NCBI GenBank assembly: GCA_963205455.1
Contig: CAUJJL010000028.1
Coordinates: forward strand, 1-39,659
Source of the DNA: Verrucomicrobiota bacterium
GTDB lineage: Bacteria; Verrucomicrobiota; Verrucomicrobiia; Opitutales; Opitutaceae
Direction: 5' to 3'
Length of the DNA: 39,659 nucleotides
Shown: positions 8,768-17,300 of the stretch, one piece after another
How the letters are laid out: each line of letters opens with the position of its first letter
Numbering within the stretch: position 1 is the stretch's first letter
Program-made: the position numbers and the translations under genes
The notes under the pieces: model-generated
The model's input: only the letters and a program-made list of their open reading frames with translations
Databases searched by the model: none
What the model was told of the DNA's origin: nothing

Positions 8768-10363
8768 TTAGGATTTCTTCACCGCAACCCAGTCACGCAG
8801 CGCGGTGCCAATGTTCGCGGGCTTCTGCTTGATCAGTTCGTTGAGCAGTTCAGGCGTCAGCGCGCCGCCACCCTGGATCTGTCGCTGGGCATCACGCGGA
8901 TCCACGGTGAGCAGCTCGACCGGGACGGTTTCCGGCTTCTGTCGTCCCAGCATGCGCCAAAAGATCACGAGTACACCCAGGGCAACTGCAACGGCCACAT
9001 AGCGGCTGGCGCCGTCGATCCATCCCTGGACACGGGTGGCCGATTCGATGCGCTCGATGCCGGCGGAAACGGTTTCCGACTGGAAAGGAATTTCCTGCAG
9101 GGTCACGACGGAGTCGATCGACTGCCCGGCCGCGGGTTTTACCCCTAGGGCGTTGAGCACGATCTGACGGAGAGCCTGAAGCTCCTCGGGCGTGCGGGGC
9201 TGCGGGGTCGGCGCCGCGGGTTCAGCACCGGGAGCGGTTGGAGCTGCAACCATGCGCTGAGCGACAAACACTGAAGCGGTGATGTTCTTGACGGAGCCCG
9301 GCTGGCGGGTGGTGTTGGTGACGGAACGGTTGATCTCGTACGTGGTCGTGCGATTCTTGCGATTGGACTCCGTCACGTTTGTCGGACGGGCTGCCTCGGC
9401 GGACGGTGTGCCCGGCTTGTCGGGGGTGTTGGCGGTGACGCCGACAACGCCGACGTTGTGCCGCTCGGTGGAATTGGAAATGTCATCAGTGGTCGTCTGC
9501 GTGCGCACGACCTGTCCGTCCGGGTCAAATTTCTCCTGCATCATCGTCGTGGATTCGGTGTCGATTTCCGCCGATACGCGGACCACCGCGTTGCCGCTGC
9601 CGAGCACGGGAATCAGCATGCTTTCCACCTTCTTCGCCAGATAGTCCTCGATCTGCTGGCGATAACGCATCTGTGAGGAAGCGCTGCTGAGGAGCGGGTC
9701 CTGGCGCAAGTCCTCGGAAAGCACCCTGCCCTTCTGATCCACGACAGCCACCTGGTCGGGATTGAGCCCCTGGACCGCATTGGCCACAAGGTGTCTAATA
9801 CTGTTCACCGCCTCCACTTCCAGGCGTGCACCCGCAAGCTCCACAAAAACCGACGCCGTGGGCTTCACACCCTGATCGGTGAGAAGCAGCCGGTTCTCCG
9901 GTTGAACGATCATGACGCGCGCACCACGAACACCATCAAGCTGGCTGATGGTGCGGCCGAGTTCGCCCTGGAGAGCGCGCAGGTAATTCGTGCGCTGCAC
10001 AAAGTCAGAGAGACCAAACTGTCCCTTGTCGAAGATCTCGAATCCAACGCCGTCACCGGTCGGCACTCCCTTGCCAGCAAGGTCCATGCGCAGGCGGTGA
10101 ACCTGGTCGGCCGGCACATAGATCGTGCTGCCGCCATTCGTCACCCGATGCGGGATGTTCTGTGACTGAAGCGTGCTCACAATCTGGGCGGCGTCCTTTT
10201 CGGACAGACGTCCGTACAGGAGCTGGTAATCCGGCTGTCGCGACCAGATCACCAGGCCGACCAGGCCAGCGACGAGGGCTGCCGTGGCGATGGAGAGCGT
10301 GACGCGCTGATTGAGGCCGAGTTGTTTCCAGAGTCCGAGGAGGGAGATCGCAAAGGATTTCAT
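8768..10363 (-). CDS. fliF: Flagellar M-ring protein FliF
   Basis: A 531-residue membrane protein. There is one membrane span near the N-terminus (~19-41, VTLSIATAALVAGLVGLVIW) and one near the C-terminus (~453-470, YVAVAVALGVLVIFWRML). The periplasmic ring-building motifs include YQLLYGRLSEKDAAQIVSTL, then GVGFEIFDKGQFGLSDFVQR and the conserved AELGR-type stretch (ALQGELGRTISQLDGVRGAR). The cytoplasmic tail ends NIGTALRDWVAVKKS, which resembles the FliG-binding peptide. FliF forms the MS ring that nucleates basal body assembly. It lies between fliE and fliG as in most flagellar clusters. Confidence 0.97.
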   Translation of the reverse strand: MKSFAISLLGLWKQLGLNQRVTLSIATAALVAGLVGLVIWSRQPDYQLLYGRLSEKDAAQIVSTLQSQNIPHRVTNGGSTIYVPADQVHRLRMDLAGKGVPTGDGVGFEIFDKGQFGLSDFVQRTNYLRALQGELGRTISQLDGVRGARVMIVQPENRLLLTDQGVKPTASVFVELAGARLEVEAVNSIRHLVANAVQGLNPDQVAVVDQKGRVLSEDLRQDPLLSSASSQMRYRQQIEDYLAKKVESMLIPVLGSGNAVVRVSAEIDTESTTMMQEKFDPDGQVVRTQTTTDDISNSTERHNVGVVGVTANTPDKPGTPSAEAARPTNVTESNRKNRTTTYEINRSVTNTTRQPGSVKNITASVFVAQRMVAAPTAPGAEPAAPTPQPRTPEELQALRQIVLNALGVKPAAGQSIDSVVTLQEIPFQSETVSAGIERIESATRVQGWIDGASRYVAVAVALGVLVIFWRMLGRQKPETVPVELLTVDPRDAQRQIQGGGALTPELLNELIKQKPANIGTALRDWVAVKKS

Positions 10364-10418
10364 GCGCCAGTCGCAGCGATGGTTGGAAAAATATTCAGGG
10401 TATGCGGGCGAGGCTCAG

Positions 10419-10775
10419 CTATACAGGCATGCGCATCAGTTCCTGATAGGAGTCGACCAGCTTGTTGCGCACCTCGACCATCAACTGGAAGGCGACGCCG
10501 GCTTCCTGCATGGCGATGACGCTCGTATGAAGCTGGTCATTCTGCCCAAGCAGTACCTGGCGTGTCAGCGCCTGTGCCTCGGCCTGCTTACCGTCCACCG
10601 CGGCCACCATCTGCTCAAACACAGAACTGAAGCTCGCAGGTTTGGAGTCCGTCAGCGGGATCGGTGCGCCGATCTTCGGCGCTGTCGGCGAGAACGGACC
10701 TTCGACAGAGCTGGTGCCGGAAAGGCGCATGGGGAGGGGTTGCTGGATACCGCCGATGGAACCGATTAGGGACAT
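10419..10775 (-). CDS. fliE: Flagellar hook-basal body complex protein FliE
   Basis: A 118-residue protein. The C-terminal half carries the FliE signature: FSSVFEQMVAAVDGKQAEAQ, then LLGQNDQLHTSVIAMQEAGV and FQLMVEVRNKLVDSYQELMR with the final MPV. FliE joins the MS ring to the proximal rod and is the first export substrate. The start at 10775 gives MSLIGSIGGIQQPLPMRLSG; no strong ribosome site is visible upstream. It lies between flgC and fliF, the standard flgB-flgC-fliE-fliF order. Confidence 0.94.
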   Translation of the reverse strand: MSLIGSIGGIQQPLPMRLSGTSSVEGPFSPTAPKIGAPIPLTDSKPASFSSVFEQMVAAVDGKQAEAQALTRQVLLGQNDQLHTSVIAMQEAGVAFQLMVEVRNKLVDSYQELMRMPV

Positions 10776-10808
10776 GAGGAATTAGAAGAGGGAAATGGGG
10801 TGCGGCAC

Positions 10809-11228
10809 CTATCGGCCGATTTCGAGTGCCTTCATCGCCATTTGTCGCGCGTTCTTCGCAACTGAGAGATTGGCCTCGTAGGCCCGCGTGGCCGTGATCA
10901 GGTCGACCATTTCATAGGCAAGATTCACATTGGGAAGCTGGACCATGCCGTCGGCGCCCGCATCGGGATGCTGGGGATCGTAGACGCGCTGACCGGGCGA
11001 TTTGTCGGTCGTGATTTCGCCAACCCTGACAGACTGAAGTGCCTCACCCGACATGCCCTGCTTGCGGAGGAGTTCCGTCTCAAACGATACCATTCTCCGC
11101 TGGTAGGGAGCTCCATCGGAACCGCGCGTCGTCTGCGCATTCGCGATGTTCTGCGCAACCACGTCGAGGCGGGTGCGCTGCGCGTTGAGGGCGCTGGAGG
11201 TTACATCAATGGCACCAATGAGATTCAT
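10809..11228 (-). CDS. flgC: Flagellar basal-body rod protein FlgC
   Basis: A 139-residue proximal rod protein. It starts MNLIGAIDVTSSALNAQRTR, followed by LDVVAQNIANAQTTRGSDGA and PYQRRMVSFE, a typical FlgC N-terminus. It ends with the conserved VNLAYEMVDLITATRAYEAN followed by LSVAKNARQMAMKALEIGR. The conserved middle VYDPQHPDAGADGMVQLPNV is also FlgC-like. It forms the rod with FlgB, FlgF and FlgG. It follows flgB by 57 nt and precedes fliE by 33 nt. Confidence 0.96.
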   Translation of the reverse strand: MNLIGAIDVTSSALNAQRTRLDVVAQNIANAQTTRGSDGAPYQRRMVSFETELLRKQGMSGEALQSVRVGEITTDKSPGQRVYDPQHPDAGADGMVQLPNVNLAYEMVDLITATRAYEANLSVAKNARQMAMKALEIGR

Positions 11229-11285
11229 GTTGGAAGCGCAGAAAAGCGGATGAGCAGGTCAAAATTTCCTGGGGTGGAAGCCTCA

Positions 11286-11666
11286 TCACACCGCGCGTCC
11301 CGTGATCGCGAGGCGAAGCTGCTTGATGTTCTTGCTGACGAGATCTGTCAGAAATTCGTACTCGACCGTATTGCGGTTCATTTCGAGAAGCTCCTTCTCC
11401 ACTTCAACAGAGTTGCCATCCGGACGCACCGCGCGCGCTTTCGGATCCTCGGCAAGCGCCGGAGAAACCCCTGAAAAGTCACTGCTCCCTCCAGCCAGAC
11501 GCGACTTGAGCTGCGCGGCAAAATCGGGCGAAAGATCCAGCCGCCTGAAACCAGGCGTCTCCGCATTGGCGATGTTCGACGCAATGGCGCTCTGTCTCAG
11601 GACCGACGCGTCTAGCAACTTGCGGGCGAGTTGGTAGTTGGCGGACTGAAAGATGGGATCAACCAT
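11286..11666 (-). CDS. flgB: Flagellar basal-body rod protein FlgB
   Basis: A 126-residue protein using the ATG at 11666 (MVDPIFQSANYQLARKLLDA). The frame is open to 11810, but the upstream part has no flagellar similarity. This ATG has a good ribosome site (GGTGAGG) three bases upstream. FlgB motifs are VLRQSAIASNIANAETPGFR in the N-terminal half and MNRNTVEYEFLTDLVSKNIK at the C-terminus. It is the first gene of the flagellar operon. A near-perfect sigma-54 element lies just upstream, so it is probably the operon's leading cistron. Confidence 0.93.
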   Translation of the reverse strand: MVDPIFQSANYQLARKLLDASVLRQSAIASNIANAETPGFRRLDLSPDFAAQLKSRLAGGSSDFSGVSPALAEDPKARAVRPDGNSVEVEKELLEMNRNTVEYEFLTDLVSKNIKQLRLAITGRAV

Positions 11667-11680
11667 GACCTCACCGCCAT

Positions 11681-11696
11681 TGCAATGCCTGTGCCA
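11681..11696 (-). promoter_or_regulatory. Sigma-54 (-24/-12) promoter upstream of flgB
   Basis: Read on the minus strand the sequence is TGGCACAGGCATTGCA. This matches the RpoN consensus TGGCACG-N4-TTGCW at all but one fixed position, with correct 12-bp spacing from GG to GC. It points at flgB. The expected transcription start falls only about 4 nt before the flgB ATG, so the message would be nearly leaderless and would lose the GGTGAGG ribosome site. Many bacteria place early or middle flagellar operons under sigma-54. Confidence 0.7.
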
Positions 11697-11737
11697 TGCC
11701 CAGCATGCATAATTCAAAACATTGGTTACCAATATGA

Positions 11738-11764
11738 TAAAAACTATTAGCCCGCCGCCGGCAT
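11738..11764 (+). promoter_or_regulatory. Candidate sigma-28 (FliA) promoter for cheR
   Basis: TAAA (11738-11741), 15 bp, then GCCGGCAT (11757-11764). This compares with the flagellar sigma consensus TAAA-N15-GCCGATAA: the -35 half and GCCG are exact and the last four bases are mostly different. It would give a leader of roughly 135 nt before cheR. It is supported mainly by its location in front of a chemotaxis gene. Confidence 0.3.
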
Positions 11765-11907
11765 TCGTCCTCGCCGGACAAGTCATGCCCTCGGTGACCC
11801 CCAGCGGCAAATATTGCCGATATCAAAACGACCCCGGGTAAAATACCTGATTTCCGGGGGGGAATCTTTATTGGAAATCGATCACGCCGATATGCGTTCA
11901 GATACGC

Positions 11908-12735
11908 ATGCTCGACCGCGATTATCAGTTTATCCGGGAATTGGTGTACAGCCATAGCCGGATTCATCTTGGGCCAGCAAAACGGGAACTCGTGTCCGCG
12001 CGGCTCGGTCGACGTCTACGTGCCACGAACCTGACTTCCATTGGCGAATATTGCCGGTTTCTGCAGTGCAAGAAGGGCGAGGAGGAAATTTCGCATTTGA
12101 TCGATGCGGTTTCGACGCATCACACCTCCTTTTTTCGCGAGCCCTCCCATTTCGATTTTCTCGCGAAGACGGTGGTTCCCGAAATGATCGCACGTCGTGA
12201 GGGCCAGTCGTGGCCGAGCTTCAAGGTCTGGTGCGCCGCCTGTTCCACGGGAGAAGAGCCCTATTCCATCGCGATGACGCTGATGCGGGCCCTTGAGCAC
12301 GTCAGACCCGCGTGGCCTGTGCATATCGAGGCCACGGACATCTCCCATCGCGTCCTTCAGCGCGCACGGATCGGTGTCTATTCGAAAGAGGCACTGAAAG
12401 ATCTTCCCACTCCTCTGGTGAGGCGCTGCTTCCAGAAGGGATTCGGCCCCCAGCACGGCAACTACCGCGTGAAGCAGTTTCTCCAGGAGACAGTCACCTT
12501 CCGCCAGATGAACCTCCTCGAGGGCTCGCCTCCGTTCAACGACCGCTACCATGTGATCTTCTGTCGGAACGTCATGATCTACTTCGAACGTCCGACGCGC
12601 CATGAACTCGTGCGAAGGCTCAGTTCCCTGCTCGTGCCGGGCGGCTACCTCATGGTGGGACACTCCGAGAGCCTCACCGGAATCCATAAGGGACTGGAAC
12701 GCGTGGAGTCGGCGACCTACCGGGCACCCCTCTAG
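11908..12735 (+). CDS. cheR: Chemotaxis protein methyltransferase CheR
   Basis: A 275-residue protein with the CheR N-terminal helical domain (MLDRDYQFIRELVYSHSRIH, GEYCRFLQ) followed by the SAM-dependent methyltransferase domain. Recognisable motifs are STHHTSFFREPSHFDFL, the SAM-binding VWCAACSTGEEPYSIAMTL, IEATDISHRVLQRARIGVYS, YHVIFCRNVMIYFERPTR and GGYLMVGHSESL. It methylates glutamates on chemoreceptors using S-adenosylmethionine. It is the first gene of a plus-strand run and is followed after 13 nt by cheB, the opposing methylesterase. No chemoreceptor gene is present in the window, so its substrates are encoded elsewhere. Confidence 0.97.
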   Translation: MLDRDYQFIRELVYSHSRIHLGPAKRELVSARLGRRLRATNLTSIGEYCRFLQCKKGEEEISHLIDAVSTHHTSFFREPSHFDFLAKTVVPEMIARREGQSWPSFKVWCAACSTGEEPYSIAMTLMRALEHVRPAWPVHIEATDISHRVLQRARIGVYSKEALKDLPTPLVRRCFQKGFGPQHGNYRVKQFLQETVTFRQMNLLEGSPPFNDRYHVIFCRNVMIYFERPTRHELVRRLSSLLVPGGYLMVGHSESLTGIHKGLERVESATYRAPL

Positions 12736-12748
12736 CCCAGCGATACCC

Positions 12749-13927
12749 ATGATCGCCCGAAGAATCCGCGTGTTGATTGTCGATGACTCCGCCGTCGCCC
12801 GCCGGGCTGTCAACGACGCGCTCGCGGGCGATCCTGAGATCGAGGTTGTCGGAACTGCGATCGACCCCTACGTCGCGCGCGAAAAGATTGTCGTCCTTAA
12901 GCCCGACGTTCTGACGCTGGATCTTGAAATGCCGCGAATGGACGGCCTGACCTTCCTGCGGATCCTGATGGTGGAACGACCGATGCCCGTCGTCATCTTG
13001 AGTTCGCTCACGCCAACGGGATCGCAGAATGCACTCGAGGCTCTTCGACTGGGCGCGATCGATGTTCTCAGCAAACCAGGCACCACGCAATCGATGGCCG
13101 ATCTCGCTCCACAGCTTCGCGCCAGGATCAAGGCCGCGGCCTCCGCACGGCTGGCCCCATTTCCCGCGGCATCATCTCGCCGGTCGCATGAATTGGGTAT
13201 CGGAAATTCCGATACATGTTCCGATGCGGGCGTCGGCCCGATCACGCCCTCAGCCAATCTGCATCCGCTAAACCCCACGCGCTCCCACGATCCGCGCCGC
13301 CTCGTCCTGCTTGGCGCTTCCACTGGAGGAACCGAGGCGTTGCGCGAGATCCTCACCCGGTTGCCGGAAGATTTCCCTCCGATCTTGATCGTGCAGCATA
13401 TTCCACCCGTCTTTTCAAAGGCGCTCGCCGAACGGCTTGATGCGCAATGCCGGCTGGAAGTGCGTGAAGCCGCCGATGGCGACCTGCTCTCCGCAGGTGT
13501 CGCCCTGATCGCACCCGGCGACCGCCATATGCTCGTCGACGGGGAATCAGGAAGCTATCGTGTGCGCGTGGTCGGCGGACCTCAGGTCTGGTTCCAGCGT
13601 CCCGCGGTGGATCTCCTGTTCCGCTCGGCCGCGACGATTGCGGGAAAGCACGCCATTGCGGGTGTGCTCACCGGAATGGGGCGGGATGGAGCAGAGGGTC
13701 TGCTGCGATTGCGCGAAAACGGAGCCCTCACGTTTTCCCAGGACGAGGAAAGTTCCGCAGTCTATGGAATGCCAAAGGCCGCATGGGATCTCGGAGGCTC
13801 GCAGCACCAGATCGCACTCGCAGATATCGCGTCACATCTCGTTTCCCTCGTGAATTTGGAGACGGCCGTGGAGGCATGCTCCCCGTTCAACAGAACCTCA
13901 CTCCTTTCCGCACATGCCTCTGGTTGA
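12749..13927 (+). CDS. cheB: Chemotaxis response regulator protein-glutamate methylesterase CheB
   Basis: A 392-residue protein started at the ATG at 12749, where the receiver domain begins (MIARRIRVLIVDDSAVARRA). The upstream open frame back to 12602 overlaps cheR and has no similarity. The receiver has acidic residues in VDDS and phospho-acceptor D58 (TLDLEMPRMDG). After a linker of ~55 residues comes the CheB esterase domain with the catalytic triad S191 (LLGASTGG), H217 (IVQHIPP) and D313 (GMGRDGAEG). It demethylates and deamidates receptors when phosphorylated by CheA. It follows cheR by 13 nt and overlaps the next gene by 14 nt. Confidence 0.97.
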   Translation: MIARRIRVLIVDDSAVARRAVNDALAGDPEIEVVGTAIDPYVAREKIVVLKPDVLTLDLEMPRMDGLTFLRILMVERPMPVVILSSLTPTGSQNALEALRLGAIDVLSKPGTTQSMADLAPQLRARIKAAASARLAPFPAASSRRSHELGIGNSDTCSDAGVGPITPSANLHPLNPTRSHDPRRLVLLGASTGGTEALREILTRLPEDFPPILIVQHIPPVFSKALAERLDAQCRLEVREAADGDLLSAGVALIAPGDRHMLVDGESGSYRVRVVGGPQVWFQRPAVDLLFRSAATIAGKHAIAGVLTGMGRDGAEGLLRLRENGALTFSQDEESSAVYGMPKAAWDLGGSQHQIALADIASHLVSLVNLETAVEACSPFNRTSLLSAHASG

Positions 13928-15932
13928 ATCCCCTCTCCCCGCCCTCGTGGACGCTCCATCTGCCGGACCCGCACTGGCCGCGCGCAATCCCATGCCTTCG
14001 CCCTGGGTCTCAGAGTCACCACGCACCACTCCGCGCGGTCCCTTGACGTGCGCACAGTTTGTGATTGATGCTCAGGATCGAATCAAGGCCCGGCGAATTT
14101 CGCAGGAGGACTCCCATTTTGCCCGCGCATGCGAGGGAGCCTCCCTTCGCCAGCTGCTCGCTGAACTCTCCCCGTTGTGGGACCGGATTCTTCCGGCCTC
14201 ACTCTTCGAGGCGGAGCAGTCACTCTTTCTACCCGAACTGACACCCGGCATGCCCGGCGTGGGACTCGGGTTGCACCGTCTCCGTTTTGGCGATGCCATG
14301 ACCGTGACGCTAGCACCGGAGCTCGCACCGCCCGCCGAACTGAAAAAACTCGGCCTGGCAGACCTGTCCGCAGACCCCGCATCGTTTGCGCGACTCTTCC
14401 TGCGCCTGCGGACAATCGAGGCCCGGCTCGATCAGACGCTCACGCTCCTCCCTGGAGTCGTCTTTCATCAACGCTCAGACTTCTCGTTTGCCAACGTCGG
14501 GCCCGGTTTTGAAGCCCTTCTTGGAATTTCACCCCAGCCGCTCGCGAAGAACGGTCAGCCGTTTCTTCGGCTCATTCACGAAGCTGATGAACGCGCCTTC
14601 CACGCCGAACTGGAGCGAAACCGGATGAACGACCGTCCGTTCTCCCAAGTTTACCGGATCCTGAATCCCCAGTCGGGCGCCTATCTCTACCTCCTCGACA
14701 TTCGAACGGCCGTGCGCACTTCCGGCGGACTCGTTCTTGGATACGAAGGCATCTGGCTCGATATCACGCGGCAGAAGATCGCCGAACACCGACTCAGCAG
14801 CCGGGCATGGCGGGAATCGCTGTCGACCCTCACATCCGGGCTGCTCCAGGACTTCAGCAATGTGATGACCGGCATCTATTCGCTGAGTGAACTATACCAC
14901 AACACACTCCCGAACCGGCACCCGCTTCGCGATGGCCTGGGGCTGATCAAGGACAACGCCGGCCAGGCGCAGCGCCTTCTCCGCAAGATCCTCGATCTGA
15001 ATCGCGAGGCTTCCGGCGAAAAGACGTACGTCAATCTCGGCCGCATCGTGCGCGAGCAGCTTGACCTGCTCAAGATCATCCTGCCCCGCGGCACCCAGCT
15101 TGCCGGTCCGGTCGAGGAAGGGGAATGGCCTGTGTTCATCGACGAGACGGCGTTCAGGCAGACGCTGGTGAATCTCGCGATGAATGCCCGGGACGCACTG
15201 CGCGGTCCGGGTGAGATCCGGCTATCGCTCAACCCCGTGGTCGCCGGGCAGATCCCCGCGCCCGGCTCACGACCACCGTTGCCGCCGCAGCGTGCGACAT
15301 CCGTGGAGCTGATCTTTTCAGACAATGGCACCGGCATCACGCCTGCCCATGTCGACCGCATCTTCGATCCGTTCTTCACCACCAAGGACGCCTCGCGCGG
15401 TGCCGGACTCGGGCTCTACCACGCCCGCCTTTTTGCAGAGTCCTGCGGCGGCGCCATCGCGGCACGAAGCACCCCTGGACGTGGCACCGAAATCGTCCTT
15501 GTTCTCCCGCTCGTCGATCTCGACCACTGCCAGCCGCCCATCCCCGGCGAGGCCGCAATACCGCGCACGATGCGCGGATTGTACCTCGAACGCGACATGA
15601 CCGATGAGGGGCCGATCGTGGAGTCCCTGCGTTCACGCGAGTGGTCCGTTCGCACGATCGCAACGCTTGAACACGCACGGCGATACCTGCGCGAAGAGGG
15701 CTCACGCCTCGATTTTGTTTTTGTGCGCCAGGACGAACCGGACACCTCGCTGCGCGTGTTCCTGGCGGAACTTCGGCGTGATCATCCCGGTCTCCGTCTG
15801 GCATTGAACATCGTGAACTCCTCGGATGAACAGGCGGGGGCACTGCGCGCGCAGGTTGACCTCTTCCTCCCGACCGGCATCACTGAGTCCGATGCAGTCG
15901 ACGCCCTCGCGAAGCTGCTTCGCCTTCCATGA
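13914..15932 (+). CDS. Cytoplasmic PAS histidine-kinase-like protein with Gln in place of the H-box His and a receiver-like C-terminus
   Basis: A 672-residue soluble protein. The first ~170 residues are not recognised. A PAS-like sensor follows at ~175-285 (VVFHQRSDFSFANVGPGFEA ... GYEGIWLDITRQKIAEHRLS). The dimerisation/H-box region reads LTSGLLQDFSNVMTGI; families with this architecture have HDFNN here, so Q312 replaces the phospho-acceptor His. The ATPase domain is intact: N-box QTLVNLAMNARDAL, G1 DNGTGI, F-box IFDPFFTTK and G2 GAGLGL. The last ~115 residues have the length and pattern of a receiver, but FVFVRQDEP at the expected phospho-Asp strand looks degenerate. It overlaps cheB by 14 nt and ends ATGA with the next gene. 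The function is probably regulatory within the chemotaxis operon rather than a classical kinase; this is inference. Confidence 0.8.
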   Translation: MPLVESPLPALVDAPSAGPALAARNPMPSPWVSESPRTTPRGPLTCAQFVIDAQDRIKARRISQEDSHFARACEGASLRQLLAELSPLWDRILPASLFEAEQSLFLPELTPGMPGVGLGLHRLRFGDAMTVTLAPELAPPAELKKLGLADLSADPASFARLFLRLRTIEARLDQTLTLLPGVVFHQRSDFSFANVGPGFEALLGISPQPLAKNGQPFLRLIHEADERAFHAELERNRMNDRPFSQVYRILNPQSGAYLYLLDIRTAVRTSGGLVLGYEGIWLDITRQKIAEHRLSSRAWRESLSTLTSGLLQDFSNVMTGIYSLSELYHNTLPNRHPLRDGLGLIKDNAGQAQRLLRKILDLNREASGEKTYVNLGRIVREQLDLLKIILPRGTQLAGPVEEGEWPVFIDETAFRQTLVNLAMNARDALRGPGEIRLSLNPVVAGQIPAPGSRPPLPPQRATSVELIFSDNGTGITPAHVDRIFDPFFTTKDASRGAGLGLYHARLFAESCGGAIAARSTPGRGTEIVLVLPLVDLDHCQPPIPGEAAIPRTMRGLYLERDMTDEGPIVESLRSREWSVRTIATLEHARRYLREEGSRLDFVFVRQDEPDTSLRVFLAELRRDHPGLRLALNIVNSSDEQAGALRAQVDLFLPTGITESDAVDALAKLLRLP

Positions 15933-17203
15933 CGCCAGGATCCATACCGCCTGCCACCAACTCCCTCCTCATCGTCGACGATGAGCCGATCGTGCTCGCC
16001 GCACTCAGGGATACCCTGGAGCGCGAAAAGTACCATGTTGTCGCCTGCGACAACCCCCTCAAGGCCCTGGAGGTTCTCCGCACGCGGCAATTTGCGGTCA
16101 TCATTTCAGACCAACGCATGCCCGAGATGATGGGGCTGGATTTCCTGATCGAGTCGAGAAAGTTCAATCCGCTCGCCTCGCGCATCCTCATCACGGCGGT
16201 CCTTCTGCTGCCGACGATCATCGATGCCATCAACAAGGGCGAAATCTTCCGCTTTGTCGCGAAGCCCTGGCTGCGGGAGGAACTGTCCGCAACCGTCAAG
16301 AATGCCATCTCGCGCTACCAGCTTGTCACCGAGAACGAACGGCTGAACACCGAGACCCGCCGCCTCAACGAACAGCTCATCATCGCCAACGCTGCCCTCT
16401 CAAGCCAGGTGCGAAACCTTGAGGAGCAGAAGGCCGCCCTCGCCGTCGCCAATCGCGGGCTCTCCACGAGCTACGATCGCTCGCTCGAACTTTGCAGCCG
16501 AATCCTCAGCACCTACGATCCATACCTCGCCGGGCGAACCAAGGCGATGGTCGAGATCGCGCAGAAGATGGCGGACAACGAGCATTTCAGCGAAAAGGAA
16601 AAACACGTCCTGAAGGCAAGCGCGTGGCTGTGCGACCTTGGGCTGATCGGCATCCCAAGGGACACGCTTCGCCTTTTCCGCTCGCAGCCGGAAAAACTGA
16701 GCGACTCCGACAAGCTCACCATCAACAGCCATCCGGTTTACAGCCAGACGCTGGCATCCTACGTCGACAGCCAGTCCGAGGTCGGCGAGACGATTCGCGC
16801 TCATCATGAGCGGTTCGACGGCGGCGGGTATCCCGACGGCCTCTCCCGGAAATCTATCCCGTGGACGGCGCGCTGCCTAGCTGTCGCAGTCTGGTTTGTC
16901 GAAAGCGGTCTCCCCAAGGACCAGGCGATCGAAGCCGTGCTCGCGCAATCAGGCACCGCACTCGATCCCGAGGCAGTCCGACTGTTTCTCAAGGTCAGTC
17001 ATCTGCTGCAACTGCCCCGCAAAGTCAGCGAGATCATGCTCGACGAACTGCAGCCCGGCATGGTTCTGGCCAATGGACTTTACAGCCCTCACGGCCTGTT
17101 GCTTGTGGGTGAGGGACAGACCCTCAACGCAGGCACAATTTCGAAGATCCGGAACCACAACCTGATGACGCCCATAAGCCAGCGACTCCTGGTCTACAGT
17201 TGA
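15929..17203 (+). CDS. Response regulator with coiled coil and degenerate HD-GYP domain
   Basis: A 424-residue protein. The receiver domain (residues ~10-130) has the acidic pair in LLIVDDEPIVLAALRDTLER, D61 in VIISDQRMPEMMGLDFL, and RFVAKPW with the conserved Lys. A coiled coil follows at ~135-185. The HD-GYP-like domain (~195-350) keeps the second half (INSHP, HHERFDGGGYPDGLSR, with H292 and H293) but has CDLGL (C235-D236) where HDIGK is expected. The early His and the later metal-binding Asp motif are also not apparent. Active HD-GYP proteins hydrolyse cyclic di-GMP; loss of several ligands suggests a binding or scaffolding role. Its ATG overlaps the upstream stop, so translation is coupled to the kinase-like gene. 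Confidence 0.85.
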   Translation: MTPGSIPPATNSLLIVDDEPIVLAALRDTLEREKYHVVACDNPLKALEVLRTRQFAVIISDQRMPEMMGLDFLIESRKFNPLASRILITAVLLLPTIIDAINKGEIFRFVAKPWLREELSATVKNAISRYQLVTENERLNTETRRLNEQLIIANAALSSQVRNLEEQKAALAVANRGLSTSYDRSLELCSRILSTYDPYLAGRTKAMVEIAQKMADNEHFSEKEKHVLKASAWLCDLGLIGIPRDTLRLFRSQPEKLSDSDKLTINSHPVYSQTLASYVDSQSEVGETIRAHHERFDGGGYPDGLSRKSIPWTARCLAVAVWFVESGLPKDQAIEAVLAQSGTALDPEAVRLFLKVSHLLQLPRKVSEIMLDELQPGMVLANGLYSPHGLLLVGEGQTLNAGTISKIRNHNLMTPISQRLLVYS

Positions 17204-17300
17204 TCTCAAAGGAACGGCGTATACGCTCCGGATGCGCAAATTGCGCGCATTGCCCAGGCCAATCACCGGTCCCGGGTGCGGTGTATTCCTTGTGGATTAC

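Larger units (their letters stand above)
11667..11907. other. Divergent intergenic region between flgB and cheR
   Basis: About 240 bp without a credible gene. It contains the sigma-54 element facing flgB (11681-11696), a weaker sigma-28-like match facing cheR (11738-11764), and an AT-rich stretch around 11710-11750. It is the regulatory hub between the flagellar operon and the chemotaxis run. Confidence 0.7.

Noticed and set aside
7614..8771. Plus-strand open frame (385 codons) opposite fliG
   Set aside because: Antisense shadow of fliG; low-complexity His/Arg-rich product.
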